A stretch of DNA of 64,000 bases from Pseudobdellovibrionaceae bacterium (lineage in GTDB: Bacteria; Bdellovibrionota; Bdellovibrionia; Bdellovibrionales; JAMPXM01): positions 1 through 64,000 of the forward strand of contig JAJTYM010000003.1 of assembly GCA_021463345.1 (NCBI GenBank), written 5' to 3'. The position numbers and the translations under genes were made by a program. The notes beneath the pieces are model-generated. The model was not told where the DNA came from. It worked only from the letters and a program-made list of their open reading frames with translations, and did no database searches. Below, piece after piece: positions 43,421 through 53,715 of the stretch. Positions within the stretch are counted from its first letter, which is position 1. Every line of letters begins with the position of its first letter.

Positions 43421-44431
43421 TTATAGACCGGAGACCACGCCCATCTTTTCAAAAGCTGCCCGGAACCGGGCCCTAAAAGTGTGATCGCGTAGAGCGCGCG
43501 CCTGTCCGGCCGAGGCAATCCGGTCCCGTCGGCCCGCGTCTTCTAGATAAAGTTTGGCCTTCCGAACCAAGTCATCGGAGTCGAGATAGATGCCAATCTC
43601 ATCCCCGATAGCGAAGTAGCGCTCCAAGCCCTCTACATAATAGGAAAGCTGGAACGACCCGCAGCAGTTGAGCTCGAATATGCGCGCTTTGAGCTGCTCG
43701 ATGGTTTTCGGCGAGCGAAGCCGGTTGATCAACGCCCGCGGCGAGGAGAGCAGATAACGGATGTCCCAGGACGCGGAGTTCGAAAGGTTCAGGTTCACCT
43801 TGGTTTCGTTGAAAATCCGAATCATCTCGTTCTGGCTGACCGGTCCACTCGGCCACCCGAAGCCGAAACCGTGTGCCTCGATCCCCGCTTTGCGCAGTCG
43901 CTTGATGATCCATTCCCGGTAAGGATGCCATGCTCCGACGAACGAAACGTCGTACTTGAATCGGCTCCCCTCGAGTTTTCGATAGGTCTTCTCATTGCAA
44001 CCGAACGGGAACGGAATGAAATTCGTGAGGCCCGCTTGGGTATATCGGGCCGACCCATAAACGTCCGGAGTCGTGAACCAATCGAAGATCCCCGCCCACT
44101 TCATCGACCAATCCACTCGCCACGTGTCGTCGTGGAAAAAGCAAAGGGTCTTGGCCATACCCCTCATCGCTTTGACAGTTTTTTCGAGGATTTCATCGGT
44201 ATAGAGCGAGAACATCACCACATCGGGGCACCAGTCTCTGGCGGTTTCAAGCAGATGCGCGTTCATCGGGTCTTTGCCGCGAGCTTTAAGCTCGCTGGCA
44301 AAATCGTAGAGACGGATGTCGACACCAAGCTGCTGGAGCGTTTCGAAGAAGCTGTAGTACTCGTACGACCGCCCACGGGCCGGATCACCGTAGTTGTGCT
44401 CCATGCAGACCAATAGGAGTTTCAAGGCCAT
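43421..44431 (-). CDS. CgeB-like glycosyltransferase
   Basis: A protein of about 336 residues with a GT-B, CgeB-like layout: KLLLVCMEHNYGD at the start, a VDWSMKWAGIFDWFTTPD strand, the SFVGAWHPYREW segment and a C-terminal LKARIFELNCCGSF block that resembles the CgeB glycosyltransferase-1 nucleotide site. The start could be ATG 44431 or TTG 44425, the latter having AGGGG 6 bases upstream; an upstream GTG at 44461 is also possible. It would transfer one sugar of the repeat unit. It lies between the second wzx and the CapE-like module. Confidence 0.65.
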   Translation of the reverse strand: MALKLLLVCMEHNYGDPARGRSYEYYSFFETLQQLGVDIRLYDFASELKARGKDPMNAHLLETARDWCPDVVMFSLYTDEILEKTVKAMRGMAKTLCFFHDDTWRVDWSMKWAGIFDWFTTPDVYGSARYTQAGLTNFIPFPFGCNEKTYRKLEGSRFKYDVSFVGAWHPYREWIIKRLRKAGIEAHGFGFGWPSGPVSQNEMIRIFNETKVNLNLSNSASWDIRYLLSSPRALINRLRSPKTIEQLKARIFELNCCGSFQLSYYVEGLERYFAIGDEIGIYLDSDDLVRKAKLYLEDAGRRDRIASAGQARALRDHTFRARFRAAFEKMGVVSGL

Positions 44432-44483
44432 CCCCTGTAAGTGGAGCGACGATACCGTCACCGCCTCTAAAACGCAAATCCGC

Positions 44484-45896
44484 CTATCGAGAGGCCCGCA
44501 ACCAGGGCCGGAGCAAGAGATACTGGGCGGCGAGGTAAATTAGGCCGCAAGCGAACACGACACCAACCGTGGGCATAAGGCCCTCGGGCTGAGGTAGCGC
44601 GTAACCGAACGCCGCGAAAAGCCCTGCGGCGAGCATGGCTAACGCCGACGCCTTTACAGGCAATCTCAGTGGGGCCTGCTTTTTCATCACGACATGCATC
44701 GATAAGCAAAGCGCCGCCGAGGCGGCGACCAGGCCCCAGCCGGTTCCCTCAAGCCCCCACGCGCGCGTCAACGTCCAAACACCAACGATGGCAACCACGG
44801 CCCCCGCCACGTGCGGCCCCAATAAAAGCGACGTGCGTACGCGCGCATGAGCAACAAGACCGTAGGCCGAAGCCAACACCCTTGCTGTTTCCGCGAACGC
44901 CGCGATCGATGCGAACGCGGCAGCTCCTGAAAACTGCGGCCCCAGGAGGATCCTTGTGAGCGGCCCCGAAAAGCCGACGATGAATCCCGCGGTAACGATC
45001 GCGGTTGGAAGTAGCGTCGCGAGATAATCGTTCCACGCCGCACCCTGCTCGTCGCGATCGCCCACCGAAATGCGCTTAAAAAAACGCGGTTGGAAGTAAC
45101 CGGTCATCACCGATTCGACCGCGACCAAAATCCCCGCACTGAGGCCGTAACCGGCGACAAAAAGGCCCAGTGCGTCGACACCCATCTGGTCTTCGATCAA
45201 AAAGCGGTAGCCTTGCGTTTGTATCCAGGTGAGCGTAACTGCTATTGCAATAGGCCATCCGAAAGCGAAAATTTTAGCTCTCGATTCTCGCGCGGGCATC
45301 AAAGGTGCGCGCGATTCGTTTGGCGCCCGCGCATTCAGGCGCGCGTGAGCCAAGAGCGCGATCCCGATGTTGGCGATGAGAGTGCCCGCTGCCCAGACTT
45401 CCGCGCTCGCCCCCAACGAGAGCGCCGCAAAGGCGGAAAAGCCGAGATTCAAGCCGAGGGTGATCACCGTCAGCGCGATGTACCAGCCCCGGTCTTCGCG
45501 CATGTTCAGTAAATGCACCAACGTTTGATTGGCGGAAGTCGCAATGAGAAGACCCGCCACCAGGAACGCGAGCATCGGCCCGGGAAAGTCGATATGCAGA
45601 GCATCGGTCGCAATCGCGATCAGCAATCCGGCTACGGCAAAAAAGGCAACGAGCACCAGGTAGAACCAGAACGAACGCATATGGCGCCCGCCGCCGCCGT
45701 TGGCATCCCACTCGTGGAAGCGGCGGTTGACGTACATCACGACGGGGTTCACCGAACTCAGTGCGAAAAGGGCGACGAGCGACGTGACCAGCGCGAGCCG
45801 TCCGAATTCGGCCGGCCCCAAAAGGGTCGTGGCCGTTTTCATCATGGCGAGAGTCAGCAAAATCTGGACGATGCGCCCGCAAAAGATCAGTGCCAA
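44484..45896 (-). CDS. Second Wzx-like polysaccharide flippase
   Basis: A 470-residue membrane protein with about 12 hydrophobic segments, FGRLALVTSLVALFALSSVNPVVMYVNRRFHEW near the start, and a typical MOP-family layout of two six-helix halves. It differs from the Wzx at 37050-38555. TTG at 45896 has an AAGGGAAGA sequence upstream. Two flippases in one locus suggest two lipid-linked intermediates, perhaps two separate glycans. Confidence 0.7.
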   Translation of the reverse strand: MALIFCGRIVQILLTLAMMKTATTLLGPAEFGRLALVTSLVALFALSSVNPVVMYVNRRFHEWDANGGGGRHMRSFWFYLVLVAFFAVAGLLIAIATDALHIDFPGPMLAFLVAGLLIATSANQTLVHLLNMREDRGWYIALTVITLGLNLGFSAFAALSLGASAEVWAAGTLIANIGIALLAHARLNARAPNESRAPLMPARESRAKIFAFGWPIAIAVTLTWIQTQGYRFLIEDQMGVDALGLFVAGYGLSAGILVAVESVMTGYFQPRFFKRISVGDRDEQGAAWNDYLATLLPTAIVTAGFIVGFSGPLTRILLGPQFSGAAAFASIAAFAETARVLASAYGLVAHARVRTSLLLGPHVAGAVVAIVGVWTLTRAWGLEGTGWGLVAASAALCLSMHVVMKKQAPLRLPVKASALAMLAAGLFAAFGYALPQPEGLMPTVGVVFACGLIYLAAQYLLLRPWLRASR

Positions 45897-45911
45897 GAAG
45901 GCTCTTCCCTT

Positions 45912-46958
45912 TTAGAGGTTCTCTTCGACTTCGCGAAGATCGGCTTCAACCATGATTTTGACGAGTTCCTTGTAGCCGACCTTAGGTTGCCAACCGAGAT
46001 CGCGGCGGGCTTTGCTCGCGTCACCCACAAGAATATCCACTTCGGTGGGGCGAAAATAATTGGGATCGATTTTCACGAGTGGACGACCCGATTTGGCATC
46101 GACGCCGATCTCATCGACCGAACCGGAGTTCCCTTTCCACTCGACCTTCATTCCAGCATAGCCAAAAGCGTCTTCGACGAATTCCCGCACCGTGTGCGTT
46201 TCGCCCGTAGCCAAAACGTAGTCAGCGGGCTTATCCGCCTGAAGTATCAGAAACATGCCTTCGACGTAGTCGGGCGCGTAACCCCAGTCGCGTTTCGCGT
46301 CGAGATTCCCGAGCCAAAGCATATCTTGCTGTCCATGGCGGATCGCCGCGACCGCGCGCGTGATCTTGCGCGTGACGAACGTTTCTCCGCGCAGGGGCGA
46401 CTCGTGGTTGAAGAGAATTCCGTTACACGCGAAAATCCCGTACGCCTCGCGGTAGTTGATCGTGATCCAGTACGAGTACATCTTCGCGACGCCATACGGG
46501 CTGCGCGGATAAAACGGCGTGGATTCCTTCTGAGGGATCTCTTGCACCAAGCCGTAAAGCTCGGACGTCGAAGCCTGATAAAACTTCGTCTTATTCGTGA
46601 GGCCTAAGATGCGAAGCGCTTCCAATACGCGAAGGGTTCCGATCGCGTCCACCTGCGCCGTGTACTCGGGTGTATCGAACGAAACGCGCACATGGCTTTG
46701 AGCGCCGAGATTGTAGATCTCGTCGGGCTGTATCTCCTGAACGAGGCGGATCAAGTTCGTCGAATCCGTCAGGTCACCGTAATGCAAGCGGAATGGCGGC
46801 TTCAAATGCGGATCCTGGAAAAGATGATCGACGCGGCCCGTGTTGAACGACGAACTCCGGCGTTTCACGCCATGAACTTCATAGCCTTTCTTAAGCAGAA
46901 ACTCCGCCAGGTAAGCGCCGTCCTGTCCGGTCACGCCGAAAATCAACGCCTTCTTCAT
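45912..46958 (-). CDS. gmd: GDP-mannose 4,6-dehydratase
   Basis: A 348-residue extended [17 protein letters not shown] at 8-21 and [15 protein letters not shown] (GDP-mannose site), an SELYG block and YGVAK (catalytic tyrosine-lysine) are all as in Gmd. It makes GDP-4-keto-6-deoxy-D-mannose, the common precursor of GDP-L-fucose, GDP-perosamine and GDP-colitose. ATG at 46958 overlaps the fcl stop by ATGA. The next gene downstream is the second wzx. Confidence 0.95.
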   Translation of the reverse strand: MKKALIFGVTGQDGAYLAEFLLKKGYEVHGVKRRSSSFNTGRVDHLFQDPHLKPPFRLHYGDLTDSTNLIRLVQEIQPDEIYNLGAQSHVRVSFDTPEYTAQVDAIGTLRVLEALRILGLTNKTKFYQASTSELYGLVQEIPQKESTPFYPRSPYGVAKMYSYWITINYREAYGIFACNGILFNHESPLRGETFVTRKITRAVAAIRHGQQDMLWLGNLDAKRDWGYAPDYVEGMFLILQADKPADYVLATGETHTVREFVEDAFGYAGMKVEWKGNSGSVDEIGVDAKSGRPLVKIDPNYFRPTEVDILVGDASKARRDLGWQPKVGYKELVKIMVEADLREVEENL

Positions 46959-47893
46959 TTGCGCTCCCCCATCGGTTTCGCTTCGTAATCCCTGATCACG
47001 CGGCGAATACCGTCGGGCATCGCCGTTTTCGTTTCAAATCCAAGCGCCTTGAGCTTGGTCACGTCCAAGCACTTCCGCGGCATTCCATCAGGCTTCGTCG
47101 TATCCCAGGCAAGTCCGCCATTAAAGCCGACGAGCTCCGCGACCATTTGCGCGAGCTCCTTGATGCTGAAGTCCGTGCCGGAACCGAGATTGAGGATTTC
47201 CGGCGTATCCGTCTTCGTCATCGCGAAGGTTATGCCCTCGACGACGTCGTCCAAATAGATGAACTCGCGCCGGGCCGATCCCGTACCCCAAAGCGTAACT
47301 TCCTTCGCGCCCGAATCGCGGGCGTCTACGAACCGTTTCACCAGTGCCGATAGTACGTGGCAGTGTTCGAGATCAAAACTATCTCCGGGGCCGTAGATAT
47401 TGCACGGGAGCGGGATCGAAACCTTCATCCCGAACTGGCGATGGTAATACTGCGTGAGGCGGATCCCCGCGATCTTCGCGATCGCATAGCCTTCGTTCGT
47501 CGGCTCGAGCGGTCCCTTGAGGAACGAATCCTCGCGCATCGGTTGCGGTATTTCGCGAGGATAAATGCAGGAGCTCCCGAGAAACAAAAACTTCTTCACC
47601 CCCGCCGCATGGCTCGATTCAATCACGTGCGTCTGCGAAAGCAGATTGGACTGTAGGAACGCGACGGGATCGCTCATATTCGCCTTGATCCCGCCCACTT
47701 TCGCAGCGACATGAAACACGTAGTCAGGCTTCATCTCGGTGAAAACACGACGGACGGCGGCTCGATCCTCGAGATCGCACTCATCGCGGGTTAGGCCGAC
47801 GACGGTCGAGTAGTCGCGCCTAAGCCTCACGACCAAGGCCCGCCCGACCATGCCGGCCGCGCCCGTGACTAAGACTTTGCCGTTTCTATCCAT
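46955..47893 (-). CDS. fcl: GDP-L-fucose synthase-like (Fcl/ColC-family epimerase-reductase)
   Basis: A 312-residue extended [21 protein letters not shown] with the catalytic serine, [15 protein letters not shown] and [14 protein letters not shown] are as in GDP-L-fucose synthase. The enzyme epimerises C3 and C5 and reduces C4 of GDP-4-keto-6-deoxymannose. ColC of the colitose route is in the same family; with a ColD-like protein at 5.2 kb, a colitose role is possible, but the fucose call is the default. Confidence 0.85.
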   Translation of the reverse strand: MDRNGKVLVTGAAGMVGRALVVRLRRDYSTVVGLTRDECDLEDRAAVRRVFTEMKPDYVFHVAAKVGGIKANMSDPVAFLQSNLLSQTHVIESSHAAGVKKFLFLGSSCIYPREIPQPMREDSFLKGPLEPTNEGYAIAKIAGIRLTQYYHRQFGMKVSIPLPCNIYGPGDSFDLEHCHVLSALVKRFVDARDSGAKEVTLWGTGSARREFIYLDDVVEGITFAMTKTDTPEILNLGSGTDFSIKELAQMVAELVGFNGGLAWDTTKPDGMPRKCLDVTKLKALGFETKTAMPDGIRRVIRDYEAKPMGERK

Positions 47894-47911
47894 CCCGTTC
47901 CTGTTTCGAGG

Positions 47912-49150
47912 TTAATGTGCGTGGCTCGAGTTGGACTCGAGCGCTTCCAGTTTTCGTTCCAGGCCGCCGATCAGCATGTCGCGGTCGAAGTTCTTCTTGT
48001 AGTAGTCGAGCCCGCGACGGCCCATGCCTTCGCGCTGCTCTGGTGCCAAGCGGTACAAGCGAAGCACGTTCGCCGCGAGCTGTTGAGCATCTTCGCTCGC
48101 GCCGGCGAAACCCGCACCCGACTCTTCAACGACGCGAGTCCCTTCTCCGTCTAGCGCCGCGATGATCGGACGCCCGCACGCGAAATACGACTGCACACGG
48201 CTGGGGATCGTGTACGAAAATATCCGGTCGTTTTTGAGCGTCACCAAAAGCGCGTCGGCCATGGCGAAGTATTGCGGCATCAGCTCCATAGGCTTGCGCC
48301 CCAGAAAATGCACCCGATCGCTGAGACCTTTTTCTGCGACAGTACGAATCGATTTTTCTCGCTCTGTGCCGTCCCCGAGAACGATCCAGTGAATATCCTG
48401 GTGCTCGCGGAGGATGCCCGCGGCTTCGACCAAAGTCGGCAGAGCCTGTGCGCGCCCCACGTTACCGGCAAATACAACGCGGAACCCTTCCGGCAGTTCG
48501 CGCGCGGGTCCGTTCACCGCCTCGCGGCTCACCGGAACATAGATATCTTCGGCCCAGTTCGGAAGATAGTGGATCTTCTCGGGCGTTCCCGTGAGTTTCT
48601 CGACATTCGGGCGAAACGCTTCCGACTGGATCAAAATCAAGTCGCTTTGCGCGTATATGAACCGAACCAGCTTTTCGATCAATTTCAAGACCCACGAGTT
48701 GCGGATGGCTCCGACGGCGCTCACGCTCTCCGGCCACAAGTCCTGCACCCAGATCACGACCGGGGTTCCGGTGAGCCACTTATAAAAAATCGCGGGCAAG
48801 CAGCTCGTCAGTGGCGAAACGGCGAACACGAAAGAGGCGTCGTATCGACCCGTCAAGCGCGGCAATCCCAAGAGCGTGGCCGATACGATGAAGCTCAAAT
48901 AATTCAGGGCGAGGTGTATACGACCGCCACCGAATCTCGGCCAGAACGGGACCCGGTCGATCGGCACTCCGTCGAACGAATCACGCCATTTTTTGAAAAC
49001 GCCGTAGCCTTTGTAAAAGCGCCCATGAGGGTAGTTCGGCATCGAAGTCAACACGTGCAACTGGTGGCCGCGCGCGCGCAGTGTCTTCGCCAAGTCATTG
49101 ATTCGGAACGCCTCCGGCCAGAAATAATGTGAAACGATCAGGATGCGCAT
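47912..49150 (-). CDS. WbuB-like family 4 glycosyltransferase (amino-deoxyhexose transferase)
   Basis: A 412-residue GT-B transferase. SHYFWPEAFRINDLA and LTSMPNYPHGRFYKGYG near the N-terminus and IWVQDLWPESV are the marks of WbuB-type enzymes, which add L-FucNAc in E. coli O26. The donor site includes VVFAGNVGRAQALP. Neighbours (CapE, CapG and an RmlD-like reductase) would make the L-amino sugar. It is 18 bases upstream of the fcl gene. The sugar is inferred. Confidence 0.8.
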   Translation of the reverse strand: MRILIVSHYFWPEAFRINDLAKTLRARGHQLHVLTSMPNYPHGRFYKGYGVFKKWRDSFDGVPIDRVPFWPRFGGGRIHLALNYLSFIVSATLLGLPRLTGRYDASFVFAVSPLTSCLPAIFYKWLTGTPVVIWVQDLWPESVSAVGAIRNSWVLKLIEKLVRFIYAQSDLILIQSEAFRPNVEKLTGTPEKIHYLPNWAEDIYVPVSREAVNGPARELPEGFRVVFAGNVGRAQALPTLVEAAGILREHQDIHWIVLGDGTEREKSIRTVAEKGLSDRVHFLGRKPMELMPQYFAMADALLVTLKNDRIFSYTIPSRVQSYFACGRPIIAALDGEGTRVVEESGAGFAGASEDAQQLAANVLRLYRLAPEQREGMGRRGLDYYKKNFDRDMLIGGLERKLEALESNSSHAH

Positions 49151-49180
49151 CGTGTTTTTCTTTTCCGGCCTTCGACGCCG

Positions 49181-50086
49181 TTAATCGCGGCCGCGAGGAT
49201 AGACCGTGGGATCATCTACTAAGCTCTGGATCAACTCGTCCCAAGAAGGCGTTTCGATCCCAGTTGTCTTCGTGAATTTGGTTCCGATCAGGTTCTTTCG
49301 CGCTTCTTTCGAATCGTCGGGAAGGATTTCGACATTCACTTTAAATGCATCGCGGAACCGGAGAAGCAGATCGTATTTCGAAATCGGAGCGCTAGAGACC
49401 TGATAGAGCCCGGATAACTTCGGGAATTTTTCGATCAGATCGGCGACTAAACCGGCCAAATACGTCGTCGGCAATCCGGTATAGATGGCTTTCCGGTAGC
49501 CCTTAACCGTCTTTCCCTCTTGCGCAAGCAACCACTCAAGCAGTTCGGTCTGGTTCTCGGCCTCGCGACCTACTACCGAGGTACGCAAGATTAACGCACG
49601 ATCGGACTCCACTTCGCCCAGCGCTTTCGAACGCCCGTATGCATCTTTTGCGTCCGTAACGCTTTCTTCCGTGTAGCCGCCGGTTTTGCCCGTAAAGACA
49701 CAGTCCGTGCTCAAGCTGATGAAGCGCTTGCCGTTCGCTTCACACCATCGATTCAAAACATGAGGTAAGAGAGCATTCACGCGGATATGAGCTTCCGCGT
49801 TCGGCGAGTCCACACGGCGAAACGTCAGACCGACGCAGTTAAAAATCACATCGGGACGAATCTTGTCTAAAACCGGCAGAACCCTCTCGGGTTCCATAAG
49901 ATCGAGACCCTCGATCCAACGTTCACGCTCGATCCCGGCGAACGCAGGATGCCCTTCATAACGGCTGCAGCCCTTCCGAGTGGTTCCATAGACGTCGTCA
50001 AAGCGCTGGCGGAAGACCTGCCACGCTTTGTGACCGACCATGCCCGCACCGCCGAGCACAAGAATCCGACCGTACGACTTTGCCAA
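49181..50086 (-). CDS. RmlD-like nucleotide-sugar reductase (QnlB/WbvR-like)
   Basis: A 301-residue RmlD-superfamily SDR: GGAGMVGHK near 12-20, STDCVFTG, and YGRSK with the catalytic pair. Similar RmlD-like reductases act between CapE-like and CapG-like enzymes in the UDP-L-QuiNAc pathway (WbvR/QnlB). CapF/FnlB for L-FucNAc is larger and different. So this operon more likely makes UDP-L-RhaNAc/QuiNAc. Start TTG 50086. It opens the minus-strand operon that runs to 41030; the 200-base gap upstream holds the divergent SDR start. Confidence 0.7.
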   Translation of the reverse strand: MAKSYGRILVLGGAGMVGHKAWQVFRQRFDDVYGTTRKGCSRYEGHPAFAGIERERWIEGLDLMEPERVLPVLDKIRPDVIFNCVGLTFRRVDSPNAEAHIRVNALLPHVLNRWCEANGKRFISLSTDCVFTGKTGGYTEESVTDAKDAYGRSKALGEVESDRALILRTSVVGREAENQTELLEWLLAQEGKTVKGYRKAIYTGLPTTYLAGLVADLIEKFPKLSGLYQVSSAPISKYDLLLRFRDAFKVNVEILPDDSKEARKNLIGTKFTKTTGIETPSWDELIQSLVDDPTVYPRGRD

Positions 50087-50286
50087 AAATTTGCCTTTCT
50101 CGCCTCAAGAGGCGGCCAGTTTAGGGGACTTAGCCGCTCCAGATCAAGCCGTATTACCCTAGCGGAATGGGCATTTCCGGGCACCGCCTGATGAATTTGA
50201 CCCCACGCATAACTCTTGAGAAGCCACTACAGCCATGGCAATCCTAATTCTTTCGCGGCGCAAGATCGCCCTAAGGAGCTTCGTTT

Positions 50287-51255
50287 TTGAAGTCGGATGT
50301 TTTCATAACGGGATCGACAGGCTTCGTTGGTCGACACTTGTTGGCGAAATTGACGGCCGAGCCAAGCCAGTCCCATCGAATTCATGTGCTTTCACGTAAA
50401 CCCTCGTCCGCGAACGCCAACGCGACGGTTGTTTCTCACACCGGCGATTTGGCCAATGAAGCGGATCTCGATGGCTTCCTCTGTGGACCCGGGACCCTCG
50501 TGAATCTCGCCTATTCGGCCGATGCCTCTCCGGACGAAGCCGAATCCAACGCCCGACTGCTTGTTAAATATGCAGTCAAAACCGGCATTCGACGCCTGAT
50601 TCATTGCAGTACTGCCGTCGTCGTCGGCAAGTGCGCCAGTGATCGCATCTCCGAAAACACGCGACCCGAGCCGGTATCCGACTACGAACAGGTGAAACTC
50701 GCGATCGAAAACATTTTTTTCTCCGAGGCACCCGCGGAGATGGAAATCTTTGTCGTACGTCCCACGGCGGTGTTCGGACCTGGCGGGAAAAACGTAATCA
50801 AGCTGGTTCGCGATCGCGTGTTCAATTCGGCCTTCAAAAACTTCCTGTTGGACAGCGTATACGGTCGCCGAAGCATGAACTTCGTCAGTGTCGAAAAAGT
50901 CGTTGCAAGCCTTGTGCATTTCATGGAACTCGATTCGTCGCCGCATGCCAAACCCGTGCGCGAGATCATGATTTGTTCGGCGGACGAGTCGCCCGAGAAC
51001 AATTACGCGTTCCTCGCTCGCGAAGTCCACAGGCGCTTTCGTACCAAGGAATTTCCGTTACCTCGCCTGCCCTTCATTTCCGCTGCCCTTCCCCTCTTAC
51101 TCCGATTAGCAGAACGTTCAGGATCGAACCCTAAGCGCAAATACATCTCGTCATCTGCGGAGCGCCTTGGTTTTCGTTACGACAAACCGTTCGCCGACGA
51201 GCTGCGTGAGTACCTCGATTGGCTGCGAAACTCCGGCGAGGTCGAACGCAGATGA
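50287..51255 (+). CDS. Extended SDR (NAD-dependent epimerase/dehydratase family)
   Basis: A 322-residue SDR: ITGSTGFVG near 7-15, a CSTAVVVG block in the serine position and YEQVK as the catalytic motif, RPTAVFGPGG and SMNFVSVEKV as the sugar-nucleotide sites. It is related to but more divergent than the WbpV-like genes at 0.7 and 3 kb. TTG at 50287 has an AAGGAG ribosome site 8 bases upstream. It is followed by a GT4 whose ATG overlaps its stop. A nucleotide-sugar reductase or epimerase is likely. Confidence 0.7.
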   Translation: MKSDVFITGSTGFVGRHLLAKLTAEPSQSHRIHVLSRKPSSANANATVVSHTGDLANEADLDGFLCGPGTLVNLAYSADASPDEAESNARLLVKYAVKTGIRRLIHCSTAVVVGKCASDRISENTRPEPVSDYEQVKLAIENIFFSEAPAEMEIFVVRPTAVFGPGGKNVIKLVRDRVFNSAFKNFLLDSVYGRRSMNFVSVEKVVASLVHFMELDSSPHAKPVREIMICSADESPENNYAFLAREVHRRFRTKEFPLPRLPFISAALPLLLRLAERSGSNPKRKYISSSAERLGFRYDKPFADELREYLDWLRNSGEVERR

Positions 51256-52382
51256 AAATCGTGCTCGTAAACACACACCTAGACCCACGCACAGGAGGCG
51301 GTTATGCCCACCGCACGTTCGAGCTCGCGCGCGCGATGCGGAAAATCGGGCACGAGGTCTTGCTCGCTGCAACCGACTTCAAGTTCGGGCAAGAAGCGGT
51401 GGCCGAAACAAAAGGCTTCCGCACGATTCTCTTCCGCACGCTTTGGTCCCGCTTCTTCGTGCCTGAACCGAACCGAGAGCAAATGGCGATGGCACTCGAA
51501 AATACCTCGCTTGTTCACCTGATGGGTTTTTGGTCCATGCTGAACGTGTGGTTTGCGCACGAGGCGAAAAGCCGCGGCATACCCTACGTCGTCTGTCCAG
51601 CGGGTGCACTGCCCCCGATCGGACGCTCGAGGGTTCTGAAGAGCGTCTTTCATTTGATCTTCGGCAAACGGATGCTTCTAGGCGCCGCGAGAGTTATTGC
51701 AGTGACCCCAAAAGAGGCGGCGGAGTTGCGGGACTTCGGCGTTGAGCCGGAGAAAATCGACGTGATCCCAAATGGCGTCCCCGAGCACTTTTTCGCGCAG
51801 ACCGACGCGCACCGGTTCCGCCAAAAGGTCTCTTTGGGAGATTCACCATATGTTTTATTCGTGGGCCGCCTAAATCCGATAAAAGGACCCGACCTCCTGC
51901 TCGACGCCTATCTCTCTTCGGGCGCGGCCGATCAGGGCGTGCATTTAGTCGTCGCGGGTCCCGACGAGGGGCTTAAAGAGTCCCTCGTCAAACAGGCTCA
52001 CGCAGCGAAGGTTCAAGACAAAGTTCACTTCCCCGGTTTCATCAACCTGGAGGAGAAACAGCAAGGATATGCAGGAAGTCTGTTCCTCGCGGTTCCTTCT
52101 AGGTCGGAAGCGATGTCTCTCGTCGCATTGGAAGCCGCCGCGATGGGACGGCCAGTATTGATGACGGATTGCTGCGGTTTTGACGAAGTCGCCGAGATCG
52201 GCGGCGGGATCGTCGTGCCGATCACAAGCGACGCGATTGCCAAAGGCTTGACGCAGCTGATGACGAAACCGCGAGCCGAACTGGATGCTATGGGCGCACG
52301 GTTGCGCAGCCATGTCCAGAACAAGTACGTATGGCCGCAACTCGCGGCCGCGCTGATCGAAAATTTCCTCAAATCCCGTTGA
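51252..52382 (+). CDS. Family 4 glycosyltransferase
   Basis: A protein of 376 residues with a GT-B fold: LVNTHLDPRTGGGYAHRTFELARAM at the N-terminus, VIPNGVPEHF, LFVGRLNPIKGPDLLLDAY and the EAMSLVALEAAAMG donor-site motif. It transfers a sugar from a nucleotide donor. ATG at 51252 overlaps the upstream SDR stop as ATGA, so the pair is coupled. It is convergent with the WaaL-like gene and overlaps it by 14 bases. Confidence 0.85.
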   Translation: MKIVLVNTHLDPRTGGGYAHRTFELARAMRKIGHEVLLAATDFKFGQEAVAETKGFRTILFRTLWSRFFVPEPNREQMAMALENTSLVHLMGFWSMLNVWFAHEAKSRGIPYVVCPAGALPPIGRSRVLKSVFHLIFGKRMLLGAARVIAVTPKEAAELRDFGVEPEKIDVIPNGVPEHFFAQTDAHRFRQKVSLGDSPYVLFVGRLNPIKGPDLLLDAYLSSGAADQGVHLVVAGPDEGLKESLVKQAHAAKVQDKVHFPGFINLEEKQQGYAGSLFLAVPSRSEAMSLVALEAAAMGRPVLMTDCCGFDEVAEIGGGIVVPITSDAIAKGLTQLMTKPRAELDAMGARLRSHVQNKYVWPQLAAALIENFLKSR

Positions 52383-53715
52383 GCGGCCGCGACTCATTCG
52401 CCGGACGAACAACCATGTTGCCGTGTTCGGACTTGACGTTCAGATAGAGCATCGAGACGACCGCGAGAAGAAAAATGTAATGGTGGTTAATCTCGGCGTC
52501 TTTGAACGTGCATTCGGTCAATCCGCCGACATGCATTGCGATCTGCGCGCCGAAAATCCCGAGTACGAGGCCCCGTTCCCACCGGCGCTCGACCGGCAGC
52601 ATCTGCCAAACTCGCCAGTTGATGAACAGGAAGTAGAGTCCGATGGCGATGAAAAGCAGCGCGCCAAGGATCCCGGTGCCCGAGAGGACCTGCAAGAAGT
52701 TGTTATGCGCATGCCCCTCCATACCTTCGATTCCCATTTTTTCGTAATAGGAGCCGATCAGCCTCTCGTTTTCCCCATATCCGACCCCGACCACGGGACG
52801 ATCTTTGACCATCTCGAGATTCGCGAGCCAGATGTTCACTCGCTCTTGATTACTGACGTTCTTTGGATCGACGAAAGAGGCAACTCGTGCACGAAAATCC
52901 GGCAAAATCGCATAGGCGCCGCCGACCAGAAGCACGCCGGCCAGGGCCAATGAGATGAGAACTTTTCTCCCCGCGAAGGCACCGACCGTCAGCAAACAGG
53001 CCGCTGCCGCGAGCCACGCGCCGCGCGTGTAGCTAGCGAGAATGCCGGTGAAGACCAGCGCGCCGCAAATCGTCAGGAACCACTTGAGGCGAGGGCCGGT
53101 GACCGCGCCGGTGATCAAAAGCGCCAGCGGAAACCCAACCGCGAGTGCCGCTGAGTGACCGTATGTCATCGACGAGCTGTAGAGACCTGCCGCGCGCCAC
53201 GAAAGCGGAGTCAAAAGATCGGCCGCATACGCCAGCGGCACCACAGCCCGATTGCTGTCCCGAACCAAATCGATCCCGGTGAAGTGCTGCACAATCGCGT
53301 ATGCGCCGGTCAGGCCCATGAAGCCAATCAAGAACAGATGAATCGCTTGATAGTTCGGCGTCCACACCCATCTCAATCCGGTGCGAACTAGCAAATAGAT
53401 TATGATCCAGCGCACGCGTCCCACGATCGTGACAAATCCGACACTCTCTTGATCAGCCATAAGCGCGCCGAGCGTGACGATCGCCAAAAATCCGAAGAGG
53501 ATTGCATCGACGAACAACCAAGTGTTCCCATCAACGGTTACGCGCCGATCCCACTGGACACTAAGAATAACGAGAATCAAAACCACGGATAACCAGGAAA
53601 AGATCTCCATCCCGGCCATCGAAGTGAGGATTGCAAGGCAATACAAGAATAGTGAATACGGGAGAACGGCCAGCGCGAAACGCGCAGGCCCCCGGAGCGC
53701 CGAGAACTCGACCAT
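52369..53715 (-). CDS. O-antigen ligase/polymerase family protein (WaaL/Wzy_C-like)
   Basis: A protein of about 448 residues with 10-12 hydrophobic segments and a periplasmic loop ending in GHAHNNFLQVLSGTGILG, the HxHNxFL pattern of the O-antigen ligase superfamily. This superfamily includes WaaL ligases, which join O-antigen to lipid A-core, and Wzy-type polymerases. The VGVGYGENE stretch precedes it. ATG at 53715 overlaps the stop of the aminotransferase gene as TGATG (GTG at 53718 possible). Ligase or polymerase cannot be decided from sequence. Confidence 0.75.
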   Translation of the reverse strand: MVEFSALRGPARFALAVLPYSLFLYCLAILTSMAGMEIFSWLSVVLILVILSVQWDRRVTVDGNTWLFVDAILFGFLAIVTLGALMADQESVGFVTIVGRVRWIIIYLLVRTGLRWVWTPNYQAIHLFLIGFMGLTGAYAIVQHFTGIDLVRDSNRAVVPLAYAADLLTPLSWRAAGLYSSSMTYGHSAALAVGFPLALLITGAVTGPRLKWFLTICGALVFTGILASYTRGAWLAAAACLLTVGAFAGRKVLISLALAGVLLVGGAYAILPDFRARVASFVDPKNVSNQERVNIWLANLEMVKDRPVVGVGYGENERLIGSYYEKMGIEGMEGHAHNNFLQVLSGTGILGALLFIAIGLYFLFINWRVWQMLPVERRWERGLVLGIFGAQIAMHVGGLTECTFKDAEINHHYIFLLAVVSMLYLNVKSEHGNMVVRPANESRPLNGI

